Positions 17,997-28,200 of a stretch of DNA of 39,587 bases are shown in pieces. The notes under the pieces are model-generated. The model was not told the DNA's origin, searched no databases, and saw nothing but the letters and a program-made list of their open reading frames with translations. The DNA is from Candidatus Gastranaerophilales bacterium. GTDB lineage: Bacteria; Cyanobacteriota; Vampirovibrionia; Gastranaerophilales; Gastranaerophilaceae. Made by a program: the position numbers and the translations under genes. Positions within the stretch are counted from its first letter, which is position 1; each line of letters starts with the position of its first letter. Location: the NCBI GenBank assembly GCA_944324235.1, contig CALUVN010000018.1:1-39587 (forward strand). The letters run 5' to 3'.

Positions 17997-18046
17997 ATTT
18001 CTTAGAGTTATATAATATATTGTTTTATAAGACAATATTAAATTTT

Positions 18047-18185
18047 AAAAGGACCTTTTTATTTGAAGAAAGAAAATTTGAGTAAAAAAATGAAATGCTC
18101 TTAGTTTTATCTGATAGCACACAGTGCGCAAATGTGCAGTATTTAAGATAGCGCAACCACTACGATGACTTGCAAAATTGTGATA
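18047..18185 (+). repeat. Island repeat copy A
   Basis: AAAAGGACCTTTTTATTTG, then GAAAGAAAATTTGAG, matches 30232 and 32350. A second block (18118-18183), with TGCGC, TTGC/GTGCA, ATAGCGC, AACC and ATGA.TTG..AAAATTG in order, matches 32446-32515. Similarity to copy C stops where C enters the ssrA-derived core. It lies in the gene-free spacer between two minus-strand genes. Confidence 0.7.
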
Positions 18186-18223
18186 TATTGTAGTTGAAAA
18201 ATGTACAAGGGGTTCTTAAAAAG

Positions 18224-21200
18224 TTAGTTCATAATAAGTTGATTAGAATTTGTTTTTTGACTTTTATCCCATTCATCACGAATTTGCAGTGCTTTAATTT
18301 TGATTTTTTCAACTAATTCATATTTTTTAACTTCATTAGATGTAGTAATAGAACTTTCTGGATAAATATTATATTCATTTAATTGTTGAATAATATACTC
18401 AATAGCTTTATTTTTATTTTTATAAAATTCACTTCCTCTAATTCTTATAAATTGCCACCCTAATCTTTCTAAAATAGTTTGTCGTTCCATATCTTTTCGT
18501 ATTTTTTCTTCACTACTATGAAACATTTCTCCATCACATTCTATAGCAATTTTTTTATCTTTATAACATATTACTAAATCTATTCTATAAGCTCCAACAG
18601 CCCATTGTTGTTTTATATTATAACCTTTTGCTACAAGAATAGAACACACTTCTTCTTCAAAAGGTGAATCTGCTTTTTCTCTTATTTCTTCTTGTCTGTG
18701 TATAAAATTATCTGGATTTTGCACATATTCAAGAAGTTGCTTTCTAAGATCATTACATTGTAAATCTTTATTTAGATCTAATGAATGTATTACCCACATT
18801 TGATCCTTAGCTCGGCTTGCTGCGACATTATATCGTTGTTTCCGAGATTGTCCTGCTCCTTCAGATGCTAATTTGAGTATTCCATCATCTTCATTGCTAT
18901 CAACTATTGATAGAAACATAACATCTCTTTCATCACCTTGAAAGCTTGAAGCATCCCCACATAATATTTTGTGATGTTCTATATCTGTAATATCTATCCA
19001 TTTTTGAATTAAAGATTGAATTTTTATAGCCTGTTCTTTTCCTAGTAAAGAAATAACTCCAATTGTTGAATTTTTGTATTCAGGAAGTTCTATGCAAGCT
19101 TTAATTAAACTTACAATAGTTAAAGCTTCTTCATTATTAATTTTCCCAATTCTTTGTCCATCAACTTTATAAGATATGGTTGGAGGACAAAGAATTGAAC
19201 TATTTGCTTCGCGTAAAGGCTTAATTTTGTAATCATATGATAATTTATTACTAAATCCTATTATTTGTGGTACGCATCTAAAATGTTCTTTTAACATTAA
19301 AGGTTGGAATGTTGTTCCAACAATGTCATATAATGAAGAATTTGCTTCATATAAGTGAGAAATAGGAATCACATTTTTGATATGTATATTTATTAAATTT
19401 TGTAGTTTTTCATTATTAATGCCTATTGCCATTGGACTTACCTGATTATCATCTCCTACAATAATAACCTTTTTTCCCATATATACTATTGATAAAGCTG
19501 TAACATCGGATTGACTTGCTTCATCTACAATTATTACATCAAATATATTTTCACCAGGTTTCAGTGTTTCTAAGGCTTTGTATATAGGCATTATCCATAC
19601 AGGAACTGATTTTTGACATTTTGTCATAAGTTTTTTCGCTTCTCTACGATACATAGGTGCGTTTTTACCAGTACCTTTACCTATTTTTTTTATTGTTTGT
19701 TTCCAACCTTGTAAGGCTTGTTGGATATCTAATTCAGCTTCGGTTTTTAATAGTAAATGATACCACGCACTATATTCACATAATTTTAAAGTTTTTTGGC
19801 GTAATTTTTTTCCAAAAAGTATATTTTGTTTTTGTAATTCATCTAAAGATTCAGCGTGAAGTTCTTCTAATTTATTTTCAAAATATTTATACTTCCAAGC
19901 TTCTTCAATATTGTTTGGGACATTTGATAATCCGTGAATGCCTTTTCTCTGTTTAATTTCAAATGCCCACTCTGGCGCATATTCATTTATTTTATTTAGA
20001 AGAATTTGGCGTATATTTTTTAAGTTTTGTTTATTATATATTATATTCAACTTGTTGAAAAAATCTTTATACTTTGCTGTATCATAGTGGTCAATAGCAT
20101 CTATTAAATTTTTCCATAAAGTAGAAGTATGTAAATTATTTTTTTGTATAATATTTTTTTGTTTTTGTAACTTTTGTTTTGTATCAGCTAGTTTTGTATA
20201 ATTATTAATAATTTCGAAATAATAAGGCCAATCAACGAAAAATTTAAAAAGTTTTTTTGTTTTAATAAATTCTGTATCAGTTAGTTCGTCAATATTTAAG
20301 ATCTTATTATAATCAAAACCGATGATATCTAATTCTTTTAAGATTTTAATGGTACAGTACTCATTAAAATTTATGTAGCGTATAATTTCATTTTTTAAAG
20401 ATAGTGCAAATTCTTCTGGTTTTTCCTTGTTATATATTTTAAATTTTGAGTAATTATTTTTTATAATAAGTGAATTTAAATATGTATTTAATTCTTCACG
20501 ATTTTTCTTTAAATCTAAATCCTTTATTACTATAATACAGTCTTCAAAAGAATTTATTTCTTTTCCATTTATTCTAAATCCATTTATAATATTTTTATAT
20601 TTAAGTTTATTTATCAAAGATAACTTTTTAGAGTTTTTTAAAAGTTCGACCATCTTTTCTAAGATAGATTTTAATGGATATAAACTTTCTATTGAAGTTT
20701 CTTTAAATTTGTATGTAATTTTTTTTCCTATAGATTGTACTTCAAGAGTTTCAGCACTACTAACAGTTTTTTCTATAAGTTTGATTAAGTTTAACCATTT
20801 TTCTCTATAATTTCCACCTTTTTTACCATCAATAGTTGCTTCAATTTTCCAAGAATCAATTTGTAGGTTTTTTAATAAATTTGTTATTGTGTTTAAATTA
20901 TCAATATTGATTTTATCTAATTTTATTTGATTATAGTTTATTTGTACATTTTTTTCTTGTTGTATTTTACTGATTCTATTTATTTTGTTTTTAATATCTT
21001 GTACTGTTTGATCAAAATCAATAGGTAAAAATAAAAAATCAAGATTTGTAAGATTTTTACATATATCAAGCTCGTCTTCGTTTTCTTTGGTTAATTCAAT
21101 ATTGCTTGAATATAATTGGCTTAATTCCTCCATTGTTAAAGGCATTATGCCGTTTGAATCCTTAATTAAATTGCCAGGAATTAAATTAGCTAAATTATTG

Positions 21201-22780
21201 TTATTTGAAATAAACTTTGCAGCCTCTAAAGGCGAATAGCCTTTACCATTGCATGTAATTACATCAAATTCTTTATTTCTAATGTTATATATTTTTTTTC
21301 GGATGTTTGTTAACTGATTTATTATTGCAGAACGTTCTTTTTTAATTTCTGTAATTTTATTTTTAAGTTCAAATGATGTATGCATAGACATATATTCTGT
21401 AATGCCATCTATAGATTTTTCCATATCTATATTTTTGTCATCTAAAAGTGAGACACAAAGATTTTGTAAACCTAGAGGAACTTTATCTTTTAAAACTTTT
21501 AAGGCTTTTTGTGTATGGCTTGTTACTAAAACATTTTTGCCTTGTGCTAAAAAATGACCTAATAAATTTGCAATAGTATGAGTTTTACCTGTTCCAGGAG
21601 GCCCCTGCACTAAAACTGCATTGTATTTTTCTATTCGTTTTGCAATTTCAAGTTGTTCTTTATTTGCTTCTTTTGCAAGTAAAATTTCTTCACTTTCTCC
21701 ACTTGTAGAGGCTAATAATTCAGTTATCGAGGGTTCTTCATTATCGTTTTCAATTTCTCGTTTACCTCCATTTACTAATTCTAAAATATGAGTGGGTATT
21801 TTATCTTCTTTTTCTATATTTTCAATAATTTGTTCAATGGTTTTTACACTACCGTCAATTCTTTTTCTTAAAAATAAAACGGGTTCAATTTTAATGAAGA
21901 TTTTATCATCATCATTTATGGTTTCATCTTTTTTGCTAATAAATTTACAGTATGAAGATAGTTTATGTGTTAAAGTCTCTAGATAATCATAGGTATTATT
22001 TCTATCTAGTGGATGATAAAATTGTTCTTTTAATTCAATACTTGCTTCTTTGAGTATATCAAAATTTATATCAGATGAATCAATATTATTCAAAATAGAA
22101 GTATATAGTTCGGGTTCAATCTCAGTATCTACTATTTTTATTGTGTTATTTTTAGAATCAAACTCAGTGGATACTCTTTTTAGTAAAATGGGATGTTTTA
22201 TATTTTTATTATCTCGTTGGTAAACCATTCCATTACCAAGCATAAGTTCAAAGGATTCAGAATCTCTTTCTAAATCTATATGTAACGTGTATAAAGTGTT
22301 AAAAAATTCTCTAGTTTTACTTATGATAAGTTGTTTTTCCACCCACTTATCACGTTCATTTTTCCACTTATCAAAAAGAAAAACTCTAGATTTATCAGAA
22401 TTAAAATAATTATAGACAGTTCCTGTAGATTTAGATATGGTCTTCTTTTCAATTAAAGAAATTTTTTTTTGATAATTATCCCATCCAGATTCGAGCCATT
22501 CGTTTAATTCATTTGGAGGAATAGGACATTTTTCAAATTCTGGTTTATGTACAACAATTAAATTATTATTAATTTCAATTGAAGAATCGTCAATAACACG
22601 ATCTCTATAAAAAACAAAAATATTTTTGTTATCTTCTGGTATGTTTTTATATAAATATTGCCATTCTTGTTTGTTAATATTTGTTATAGTATTTAATCGA
22701 AAACTACACAGATCTTTCAAATACTTATATAATGATAAAACTTTATTTTTATTATCATCATTAGCGTGTTCAATAACCAT
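18224..22780 (-). CDS. SF1 helicase with C-terminal Vsr/DUF559-like nuclease
   Basis: A 1518-residue probable phage-defence or nucleic-acid-processing enzyme. An N-terminal ~350-residue region of unknown fold precedes a DNA2/NAM7 (COG1112)-like superfamily 1 helicase. Walker A is VQGPPGTGKTHTIANLLGH (~395) and the DExx box is VIIVDEASQSDVTAL. GDDNQVSP and VAASRAKDQMWVIHSL complete the set. About 600 residues of Lys/Asn/Ile-rich, probably helical, insert separate the two helicase halves. The C-terminal ~110 residues are a Vsr-fold nuclease: SPFEEEVCSILVAKGY, YRIDLVI, IAIECDGEMFH, RLGWQFIRIRGSEFY. The helicase class resembles that of the Mokosh system, but that system uses other partner domains. 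It has no ribosome site and is predicted leaderless. Confidence 0.88.
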   Translation of the reverse strand: MVIEHANDDNKNKVLSLYKYLKDLCSFRLNTITNINKQEWQYLYKNIPEDNKNIFVFYRDRVIDDSSIEINNNLIVVHKPEFEKCPIPPNELNEWLESGWDNYQKKISLIEKKTISKSTGTVYNYFNSDKSRVFLFDKWKNERDKWVEKQLIISKTREFFNTLYTLHIDLERDSESFELMLGNGMVYQRDNKNIKHPILLKRVSTEFDSKNNTIKIVDTEIEPELYTSILNNIDSSDINFDILKEASIELKEQFYHPLDRNNTYDYLETLTHKLSSYCKFISKKDETINDDDKIFIKIEPVLFLRKRIDGSVKTIEQIIENIEKEDKIPTHILELVNGGKREIENDNEEPSITELLASTSGESEEILLAKEANKEQLEIAKRIEKYNAVLVQGPPGTGKTHTIANLLGHFLAQGKNVLVTSHTQKALKVLKDKVPLGLQNLCVSLLDDKNIDMEKSIDGITEYMSMHTSFELKNKITEIKKERSAIINQLTNIRKKIYNIRNKEFDVITCNGKGYSPLEAAKFISNNNNLANLIPGNLIKDSNGIMPLTMEELSQLYSSNIELTKENEDELDICKNLTNLDFLFLPIDFDQTVQDIKNKINRISKIQQEKNVQINYNQIKLDKINIDNLNTITNLLKNLQIDSWKIEATIDGKKGGNYREKWLNLIKLIEKTVSSAETLEVQSIGKKITYKFKETSIESLYPLKSILEKMVELLKNSKKLSLINKLKYKNIINGFRINGKEINSFEDCIIVIKDLDLKKNREELNTYLNSLIIKNNYSKFKIYNKEKPEEFALSLKNEIIRYINFNEYCTIKILKELDIIGFDYNKILNIDELTDTEFIKTKKLFKFFVDWPYYFEIINNYTKLADTKQKLQKQKNIIQKNNLHTSTLWKNLIDAIDHYDTAKYKDFFNKLNIIYNKQNLKNIRQILLNKINEYAPEWAFEIKQRKGIHGLSNVPNNIEEAWKYKYFENKLEELHAESLDELQKQNILFGKKLRQKTLKLCEYSAWYHLLLKTEAELDIQQALQGWKQTIKKIGKGTGKNAPMYRREAKKLMTKCQKSVPVWIMPIYKALETLKPGENIFDVIIVDEASQSDVTALSIVYMGKKVIIVGDDNQVSPMAIGINNEKLQNLINIHIKNVIPISHLYEANSSLYDIVGTTFQPLMLKEHFRCVPQIIGFSNKLSYDYKIKPLREANSSILCPPTISYKVDGQRIGKINNEEALTIVSLIKACIELPEYKNSTIGVISLLGKEQAIKIQSLIQKWIDITDIEHHKILCGDASSFQGDERDVMFLSIVDSNEDDGILKLASEGAGQSRKQRYNVAASRAKDQMWVIHSLDLNKDLQCNDLRKQLLEYVQNPDNFIHRQEEIREKADSPFEEEVCSILVAKGYNIKQQWAVGAYRIDLVICYKDKKIAIECDGEMFHSSEEKIRKDMERQTILERLGWQFIRIRGSEFYKNKNKAIEYIIQQLNEYNIYPESSITTSNEVKKYELVEKIKIKALQIRDEWDKSQKTNSNQLIMN

Positions 22781-22786
22781 ATATAA

Positions 22787-22795
22787 ATTATATCA
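22787..22795 (-). promoter_or_regulatory. Extended -10 promoter, leaderless helicase gene
   Basis: The minus strand reads TGATATAAT, an extended -10 (TGn-TATAAT), and then 6 nt before the helicase ATG at 22780. The -35 region is poor, as is usual for extended -10 promoters. No ribosome site exists between the box and the ATG. Confidence 0.6.
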
Positions 22796-22904
22796 TAAAA
22801 ATATAAAATAGAAGCTTTTTGTGAGTTACGTAATCAAATTAGAATATTTAGATTAGATCGAATAACAGTTTTAGAAGTCTTGGAATAACTCAATTTGGGT
22901 ATTT

Positions 22905-23768
22905 TTAATCTTTTATTAACTTTAGAGATAGTATGTATAAAAAAATATAGATGCAACAAATTTTTACACAAAATATGAAAATATGAAATTGCTGATGTAT
23001 AATTGTTGTTTCAATAAAAATGAATGTTATTAATTTTATAAAAAATATTATTAATTCTTTTGTAGTAACTGTTTGTGTTTCATTGCATTTCTTAGGTTTA
23101 TCTTTTTTTGTGCAATCATTATAATTATTTATAATTGTTTTATTAGTTGGGTTTATTGATAATGCATCTTTTAATAGTTCTTTTATTTGCTCATTTTTAC
23201 ATTTACGGTTATTTGCGTATAAAAATATTGCATAATTGTTGAGTGCTGTTTCATATAAAGGATTTAATCGTAAACTCTCTAGATATGATTTTTCTGCTAA
23301 ATTATATCTTTTAGTTTCAGCGTAAATATCAGCTAATGCACAATGGTAATGAGCATCTGTTGGTGCTAATTTTAATAAATAGATTATAAACTTTTCTGCT
23401 TTTTTATATTGTTTTAATTTTGATAATGATATTGTTATACAATATAGGGCAACTTCATTTTTAGGATTGATAGCCAAAATTGATTCTGCAGTTTTAATTG
23501 CGGAGTTGTAATCTGTCTTTAATACAAAAATTTGTGTGAGAATACCAAGATAAAGCTCATTTTCAGGGGAAAAACTTAAAGAAATTCGAATTTGTTCTTC
23601 TGCTAATTCATATTTTTGTAAATACGCATTTGCTATTGCCATTATAGAATATGCTCTAGCATCTGTTGGTAAACTTGTTAATATTTTACTTACTAATTTT
23701 ATTGCGAGCTGATACTTACCTAAATTTATTGCTGTATCAGCTCTTTTATACATTAAATCTATATCCAA
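22905..23768 (-). CDS. TPR protein with C-terminal membrane anchor
   Basis: A 287-residue protein. Residues ~1-200 hold about six tetratricopeptide repeats (for example AYSIMAIANAYLQKYELAEEQIRISLSFSPEN and the NPLYETALNNYAIFLYANN type), a protein-binding superhelix. The last ~60 residues are strongly hydrophobic (IIFFIKLITFIFIETTII and FIFCVKICCIYIFLYILSL), predicting two membrane spans. Its start lies 2 nt after the stop of the AAA+ ATPase gene, so the two are translated from one message and probably act together, the TPR protein tethering or feeding the ATPase at the membrane. No ribosome site of its own is obvious. Partnership is inferred from gene order. Confidence 0.85.
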   Translation of the reverse strand: MDIDLMYKRADTAINLGKYQLAIKLVSKILTSLPTDARAYSIMAIANAYLQKYELAEEQIRISLSFSPENELYLGILTQIFVLKTDYNSAIKTAESILAINPKNEVALYCITISLSKLKQYKKAEKFIIYLLKLAPTDAHYHCALADIYAETKRYNLAEKSYLESLRLNPLYETALNNYAIFLYANNRKCKNEQIKELLKDALSINPTNKTIINNYNDCTKKDKPKKCNETQTVTTKELIIFFIKLITFIFIETTIIHQQFHIFIFCVKICCIYIFLYILSLKLIKD

Positions 23769-23770
23769 AT

Positions 23771-24661
23771 TTAATCCCTTTTGTTTAAATAATTTAAAAC
23801 TGCATCATATAGTCCGCTTTGATTACTATATTTAACATAATTTTCAGCTGTTTGAAGCCATTCAAGTGTAGTTGGATAAACCTGTTTAATAGCATCTATT
23901 AAATCATTTGTAGTTATTGGTTCTTTTTTACCACTTTGTATTGCTTCTTTGATTTTTTTATCTATTGCTAGATTACACACAGCTACTATATCTGCAGCTG
24001 AATATTTGGCGGTGTGATACGCTAGTTTATTATAATCAATATTTGCAATAGGTTTACCGGACAAGAATATTTTAAAAATTTGATTACGTTCAGCATTATC
24101 AGGCGGTGGTACAAAAATTGTTTTATCAAATCTACCAGGTCTTCTAAGTGCGGTATCAACATACCAAGGTACATTTGTTGCGCCTAAAACCATAATTGAT
24201 GAATTATCAGATGAAAGTCCATCTAGTTCGTTTAAGAATTGATTAACAAGTGTTCTTGCATAAACATTATCACCTGTTCGCATTCTATCATTTCCTAATG
24301 CGTCAATTTCATCAATAAAAATGACAGCTGGCGATTTTCTTCTTGCTAATTCAAATGTTTCATGTAGTTTCCTTTCGGAGATTCCAACATGCATATCTAG
24401 AATATCAACAATTGATAAGTTTAAAAATGTTGCTCCGCATTCGTTTGCTGTTGCTTTGGCAATGTAAGTTTTGCCACAACCTGGAGGACCATATAATAAA
24501 ATTCCACCGCCAGCCTTTTTTCCATATTGGATGAATAGCTCTGGATTTTTAAATGGGTAGATGATATTGAGTTTAATTTCTTCTTTCAAATCTTCCATGC
24601 CACCAACATCATTAAATGTTATTGTAGATGTTTCAATAACTGATTCATAATCCTGTTCCAT
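23771..24661 (-). CDS. AAA+ ATPase (CDC48/FtsH-type module)
   Basis: A 296-residue single-module AAA+ protein that should remodel or unfold a protein target. It opens with TFNDVGGMEDLKEEIKLNI, typical of the CDC48/FtsH/Vps4 clade. Walker A is GPPGCGKT near residue 57, Walker B is VIFIDEIDALG, sensor 1 is GATNVPW, and the second region of homology is RRPGRFDK with arginine fingers. A short helical lid follows. There is no protease domain and no membrane span. AAGGAG lies 6 nt before the ATG. The palindromic operator at 24716 overlaps its promoter region (-10-like TATAAA at 24703-24708). It pairs with the TPR/membrane gene downstream. Confidence 0.92.
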   Translation of the reverse strand: MEQDYESVIETSTITFNDVGGMEDLKEEIKLNIIYPFKNPELFIQYGKKAGGGILLYGPPGCGKTYIAKATANECGATFLNLSIVDILDMHVGISERKLHETFELARRKSPAVIFIDEIDALGNDRMRTGDNVYARTLVNQFLNELDGLSSDNSSIMVLGATNVPWYVDTALRRPGRFDKTIFVPPPDNAERNQIFKIFLSGKPIANIDYNKLAYHTAKYSAADIVAVCNLAIDKKIKEAIQSGKKEPITTNDLIDAIKQVYPTTLEWLQTAENYVKYSNQSGLYDAVLNYLNKRD

Positions 24662-24712
24662 TTTAAACTCCTTATAATTTGTGTAAATCTGTAATAATTG
24701 TTTTTATATTAA

Positions 24713-24747
24713 CATAACAATATGACAAAAGTGGTCGTATTGTTGTG
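24713..24747. promoter_or_regulatory. Operator palindrome, copy 1
   Basis: AACAATATGAC and GTCGTATTGTT are arms of a near-perfect palindrome (one mismatch in 11) with a 7-nt AAAAGTG spacer (24716-24744). Similarity extends three bases further on each side with one further mismatch. The minus-strand TTGTCA of this palindrome sits where the AAA gene's -35 would be. A related copy is at 28324. The WYL regulator gene in the same island is a plausible binder. Confidence 0.7.
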
Positions 24748-24765
24748 TATTTTATCTGTCCGTTT

Positions 24766-24800
24766 TTGACATATGAATATTGTACAGTTATAATGTACAA
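24766..24800 (+). promoter_or_regulatory. Consensus promoter with palindrome over its -10
   Basis: -35 TTGACA (24766-24771), a 17-bp spacer and -10 TATAAT (24789-24794) are both perfect consensus. A second palindrome, TTGTACA-N7-TGTACAA (24780-24800), straddles the -10 box, so the promoter is probably strong and repressible. GTAC-N9-GTAC recalls cyanobacterial-type LexA sites, but the spacing differs. Confidence 0.8.
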
Positions 24801-24816
24801 ACTAGGAGTGATATTT

Positions 24817-25245
24817 ATGAAATTTTTAAAATTATTTGCAACGTTATCTTTAGTATTTTTTACACTTTCAGCATATGCCGGATCAATTGATTACGGATAT
24901 AATGCACATGGAGACTATGTTCCAACCTCTATCAATGGCAAAAGAGTTCAATATGGGTACAATGCTCGTGGCGATTATGTTCCTACTTCTATCGGTGGTG
25001 AAAGAATTCAGTATGGATATAATGGGCGAGGAGATTATGTTCCAACATCTATTGGTGGTGAAAGAATTCAATATGGCTATAATGCACGTGGTAATTATGT
25101 TCAAACATCTATAGGCGGACAACAAATTCAATATGGTTATAATGCACAAGGAAATTATGTTCCAACCGCTATTGGTGGAAGTCAAATCCAGTATGGTTAC
25201 AATGCTCTTGGTAATTATGTTCCAAAAGCTATTGGCGGATATTAA
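24817..25245 (+). CDS. Secreted 20-residue tandem-repeat protein
   Basis: A 142-residue protein with a standard signal peptide (MKFLKLFATLSLVFFTLSAYA, cleavage after AYA). After GSID it consists of about 5.9 tandem 20-residue repeats of the form YGYNARGDYVPTSIGGERIQ (60-nt period, from 24892 to 25242). Tyr, Gly and Asn positions are invariant, and the later copies drift (NYVPTAIGGSQIQ). The repeat should form an extended beta structure. GGAG lies 8 nt before the ATG at 24817. It is the only plus-strand gene in this block; its stop is 4 nt from the stop of the UvrD-RecB gene. Role unknown: envelope component, adhesin or accessory of the neighbouring module. Confidence 0.85.
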   Translation: MKFLKLFATLSLVFFTLSAYAGSIDYGYNAHGDYVPTSINGKRVQYGYNARGDYVPTSIGGERIQYGYNGRGDYVPTSIGGERIQYGYNARGNYVQTSIGGQQIQYGYNAQGNYVPTAIGGSQIQYGYNALGNYVPKAIGGY

Positions 25246-25249
25246 TCTA

Positions 25250-28200
25250 TTAAATTATATCTAACTTGCATAGATGTTTATAAGCACAATTTTTACACGC
25301 TCCATTTTTATCTTCTTTTATTGGATCAAATTGGAGTGTGTTTATTTTTTCATAAACTGATTTAATAAGGTTTTCGATATAATCCATATCTTCTTTTATG
25401 AGAGTTTTATAAACATTTTTGCTATGATTTTCAACATAAATTAAACCGACTTTTGAAACTTTTTTACCGGTTGCTTTTTCAAAAGCATATTTGTAAAAAC
25501 ATAATTGATTGTAATAATTTTCTTTATCTTCACCAATCGCAACTTTTCTTTCGCTTACAGGATTACCTGTTTTGTAATCATATAATTCATAAGTGTCATC
25601 AGAGTTTTTTTCAATCCTATCAATTTTTCCAGTTATTGTGTATTTATCAATTCCAATGCCATTAAAAGTATATTCAACTTCCGCTATTCTTGAAATTGGT
25701 ATTGACACAAAATGTGGATAATAACTGTTAATTAAGGATGTGCCTTGCTTCTCAAATTTTTCTTTCATTTCAGGTGAGGTAAATCTGGAATTATCCAAAC
25801 CTGTTTGAAGTTCTTTTTTAATTTCTTCTATTTCTGGGTATTTACCTGTCTGTTTTGCAATTTTTACTGCGTTTTCTAACAATTTGTGTATTGTAGAACC
25901 GTAGTTTGCATAATCCCAATCTCCTTCTTCGACATCTATTTCTAAGACTTTTAGGTAGAAGAATTTTCTCGGACACACAAGATAATCATTTAATCTGCTT
26001 GGAGAAAGCACGATATTTTTTACTCTTTCTTCAATTTCAGATTTGAAGGCATTTTTATTATCATAGACTTCTCTTGAAATACTTCTTACAAATTCCTTTG
26101 TAAAATCATCTTCTTTATAATCAAATTGTTGGCCGTCAAAATCATAATCCGTAAAATCAGCAAGATATTTTGTAATCTGCTGAGGTTTATTATCGCACAT
26201 ATCAGCAAATGATAGACAAAGTGAATGTTTTGCTCTGGTAATTCCAACAAATAGTAATTTTGTTAATTCACTATCTTTTTTCTCTTGTGCAGTAACTTTA
26301 TCATACACAGGCTCTGTAATTAATTTGTATTCACCTGGCATTCTAAAGTCTTCCCAACTTTTTGAAATCAAATTTGGAAGATAAACATATTCAAATTCTC
26401 TACCTTTAGATCCGTGATATGTAGTCAATTGTACGGCATTTTGGATTAATGTATCTTTATCAAGACAAATATCAATATCGTTTTGCAAACATTCATCTAA
26501 ATAGTCAACAAAATCAGAAATACCTGTTGTTAAATTAAGATTTGCAAAATCAGTAGCTTCTGCAAGAAGTTTTTTTATTCCTAACAAATTCTCACTACGG
26601 TTTAATTCTGTTTTATAATAATATTCTAAAATTCCTGTTCTGTTTAGAATTTCGATTATTGTATTTCTTAAATCATTCGTTACTGCGTATTCTTGTAAAT
26701 AGAAAAATGTATCTAGGAAGCTTTGAATTTTTTCAGGATTTTTCCAATTACTTAAAGTTTTCATCAATGAAATAAAATCTTTTGGCGTATCTTTTTTCAA
26801 TAATCTTTTTTCATGCAAAATTTTATTGTAATCTTCCAAGTCAATTTTAAAAGGCTCAGATAAAATTAGCCCGAATAATTTGTCACTTGATAAAAGGTAG
26901 TTATTTAAAGCTTTTAGATAAAAATATATAACGATTGATGATTTTATTGCAAAAATACTTTTGCCTTCATCTATTTGGAATGGAATGTTTTTTGATTTTA
27001 ATAATTCTCCAAATGTTTGTAATTCTTCACGTTTTTTCGCAATAATCGCAATTTGAGATAATTCTTCGGGACAATTTTCTGATTTAACTAATTTTTCAAT
27101 ATCTTCAGCAATGTAATTAAATTCTTGCAAAGTATCACCAAATTGCAATCTTTTTATTTTCTTATCTTTTTTTATGATTTGCTCTGATTTTGCAGTAAGT
27201 TTTTTATTAATATTTTTGGATTTGAATTTATCGTTATTTTCTAGTCTTGATTTATCTTGTTGGATAACTTCATAACTAAAATCAAGAATTGATTGAGTTG
27301 AACGGTTATTTTCTTCAAGGCAAATAACTTTTGTATCTGGATATTTGGTTAGGAAGTTTTCGATATTATCAGATTTAGCACCCTGAAAACCGTATATAAT
27401 TTGATCATCATCCCCTACTACTAAAATATTTTTATTATCGTTGCCTTCCATTAAGTGGAAAAGAATTTCATTTTGCAAATCGTTTGTGTCTTGGTATTCA
27501 TCGACAAGGAAATATTTATATTTGTTTGAAACTTCTCGTAAAAAAGTAATATCTTCTTCAAATGCAGAAAGCACAAACGTAATCATATCTGAAAAATCAA
27601 TAAGACTTAGTGAATACATTTTTTCAGAATATAATTCATATAATGTCCATAATTCTTTTGCTTTTTCAATATTAGTTTTTATTTTTTCTATTTCATCGTA
27701 TCTGCCTTTATTTCTTGTTTCTCCTCTTGATTCTCGCTCATAAATCTCAGCTTCAAGCTCTTTTATTCTCGGCATAAGAGTCGGATTGGTCTCAATTTGT
27801 TCAAAATAATCATTTCTTGTAATTCTTTGACTTTTAAGTTTTTCAATATATGATATGAATTTTCCGGCAAAATGATATTTATCAGCACGATTTGGGACAA
27901 AATATTCTAGGTTTGCTCTATCTATACAGTCTTTCATTAACTTAATTTTTTCTGTCTCAGTAATTAGTCTGACTCCAACCCCAAGAGAGAATTGTGACGG
28001 ATATAGCTTAATAATATCATTACAAAATGAGTGATATGTGTAGATATCTACAGAAGATGCAATAACTCCCATTTTTTTAACAAGTCTTTGTTTCATTTCG
28101 TTAGCTGCAGCATCGGAAAATGTAAGACACAAAATAGAGCTTGGTTCAATCCCTTCCGATAACATTTTTTCAATTCTATGAATTATAGTAAATGTTTTTC

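Noticed and set aside
17164-18223. Nuclease gene and copy A as a toxin-antitoxin pair
   Set aside because: No second small gene accompanies the 265-residue protein, and the spacer holds only the repeat and a promoter.
24780-24800. A definite LexA box in front of the repeat protein
   Set aside because: TTGTACA-N7-TGTACAA has GTAC half-sites 9 nt apart, while the cyanobacterial-type box I know has about 6. No lexA gene is in the window.
24892-25242. Regular 60-nt repeats that could suggest a CRISPR array
   Set aside because: The repeats are head-to-tail without unique spacers, keep one reading frame after a signal peptide, and differ mostly in ways that keep the peptide pattern. They are coding repeats.
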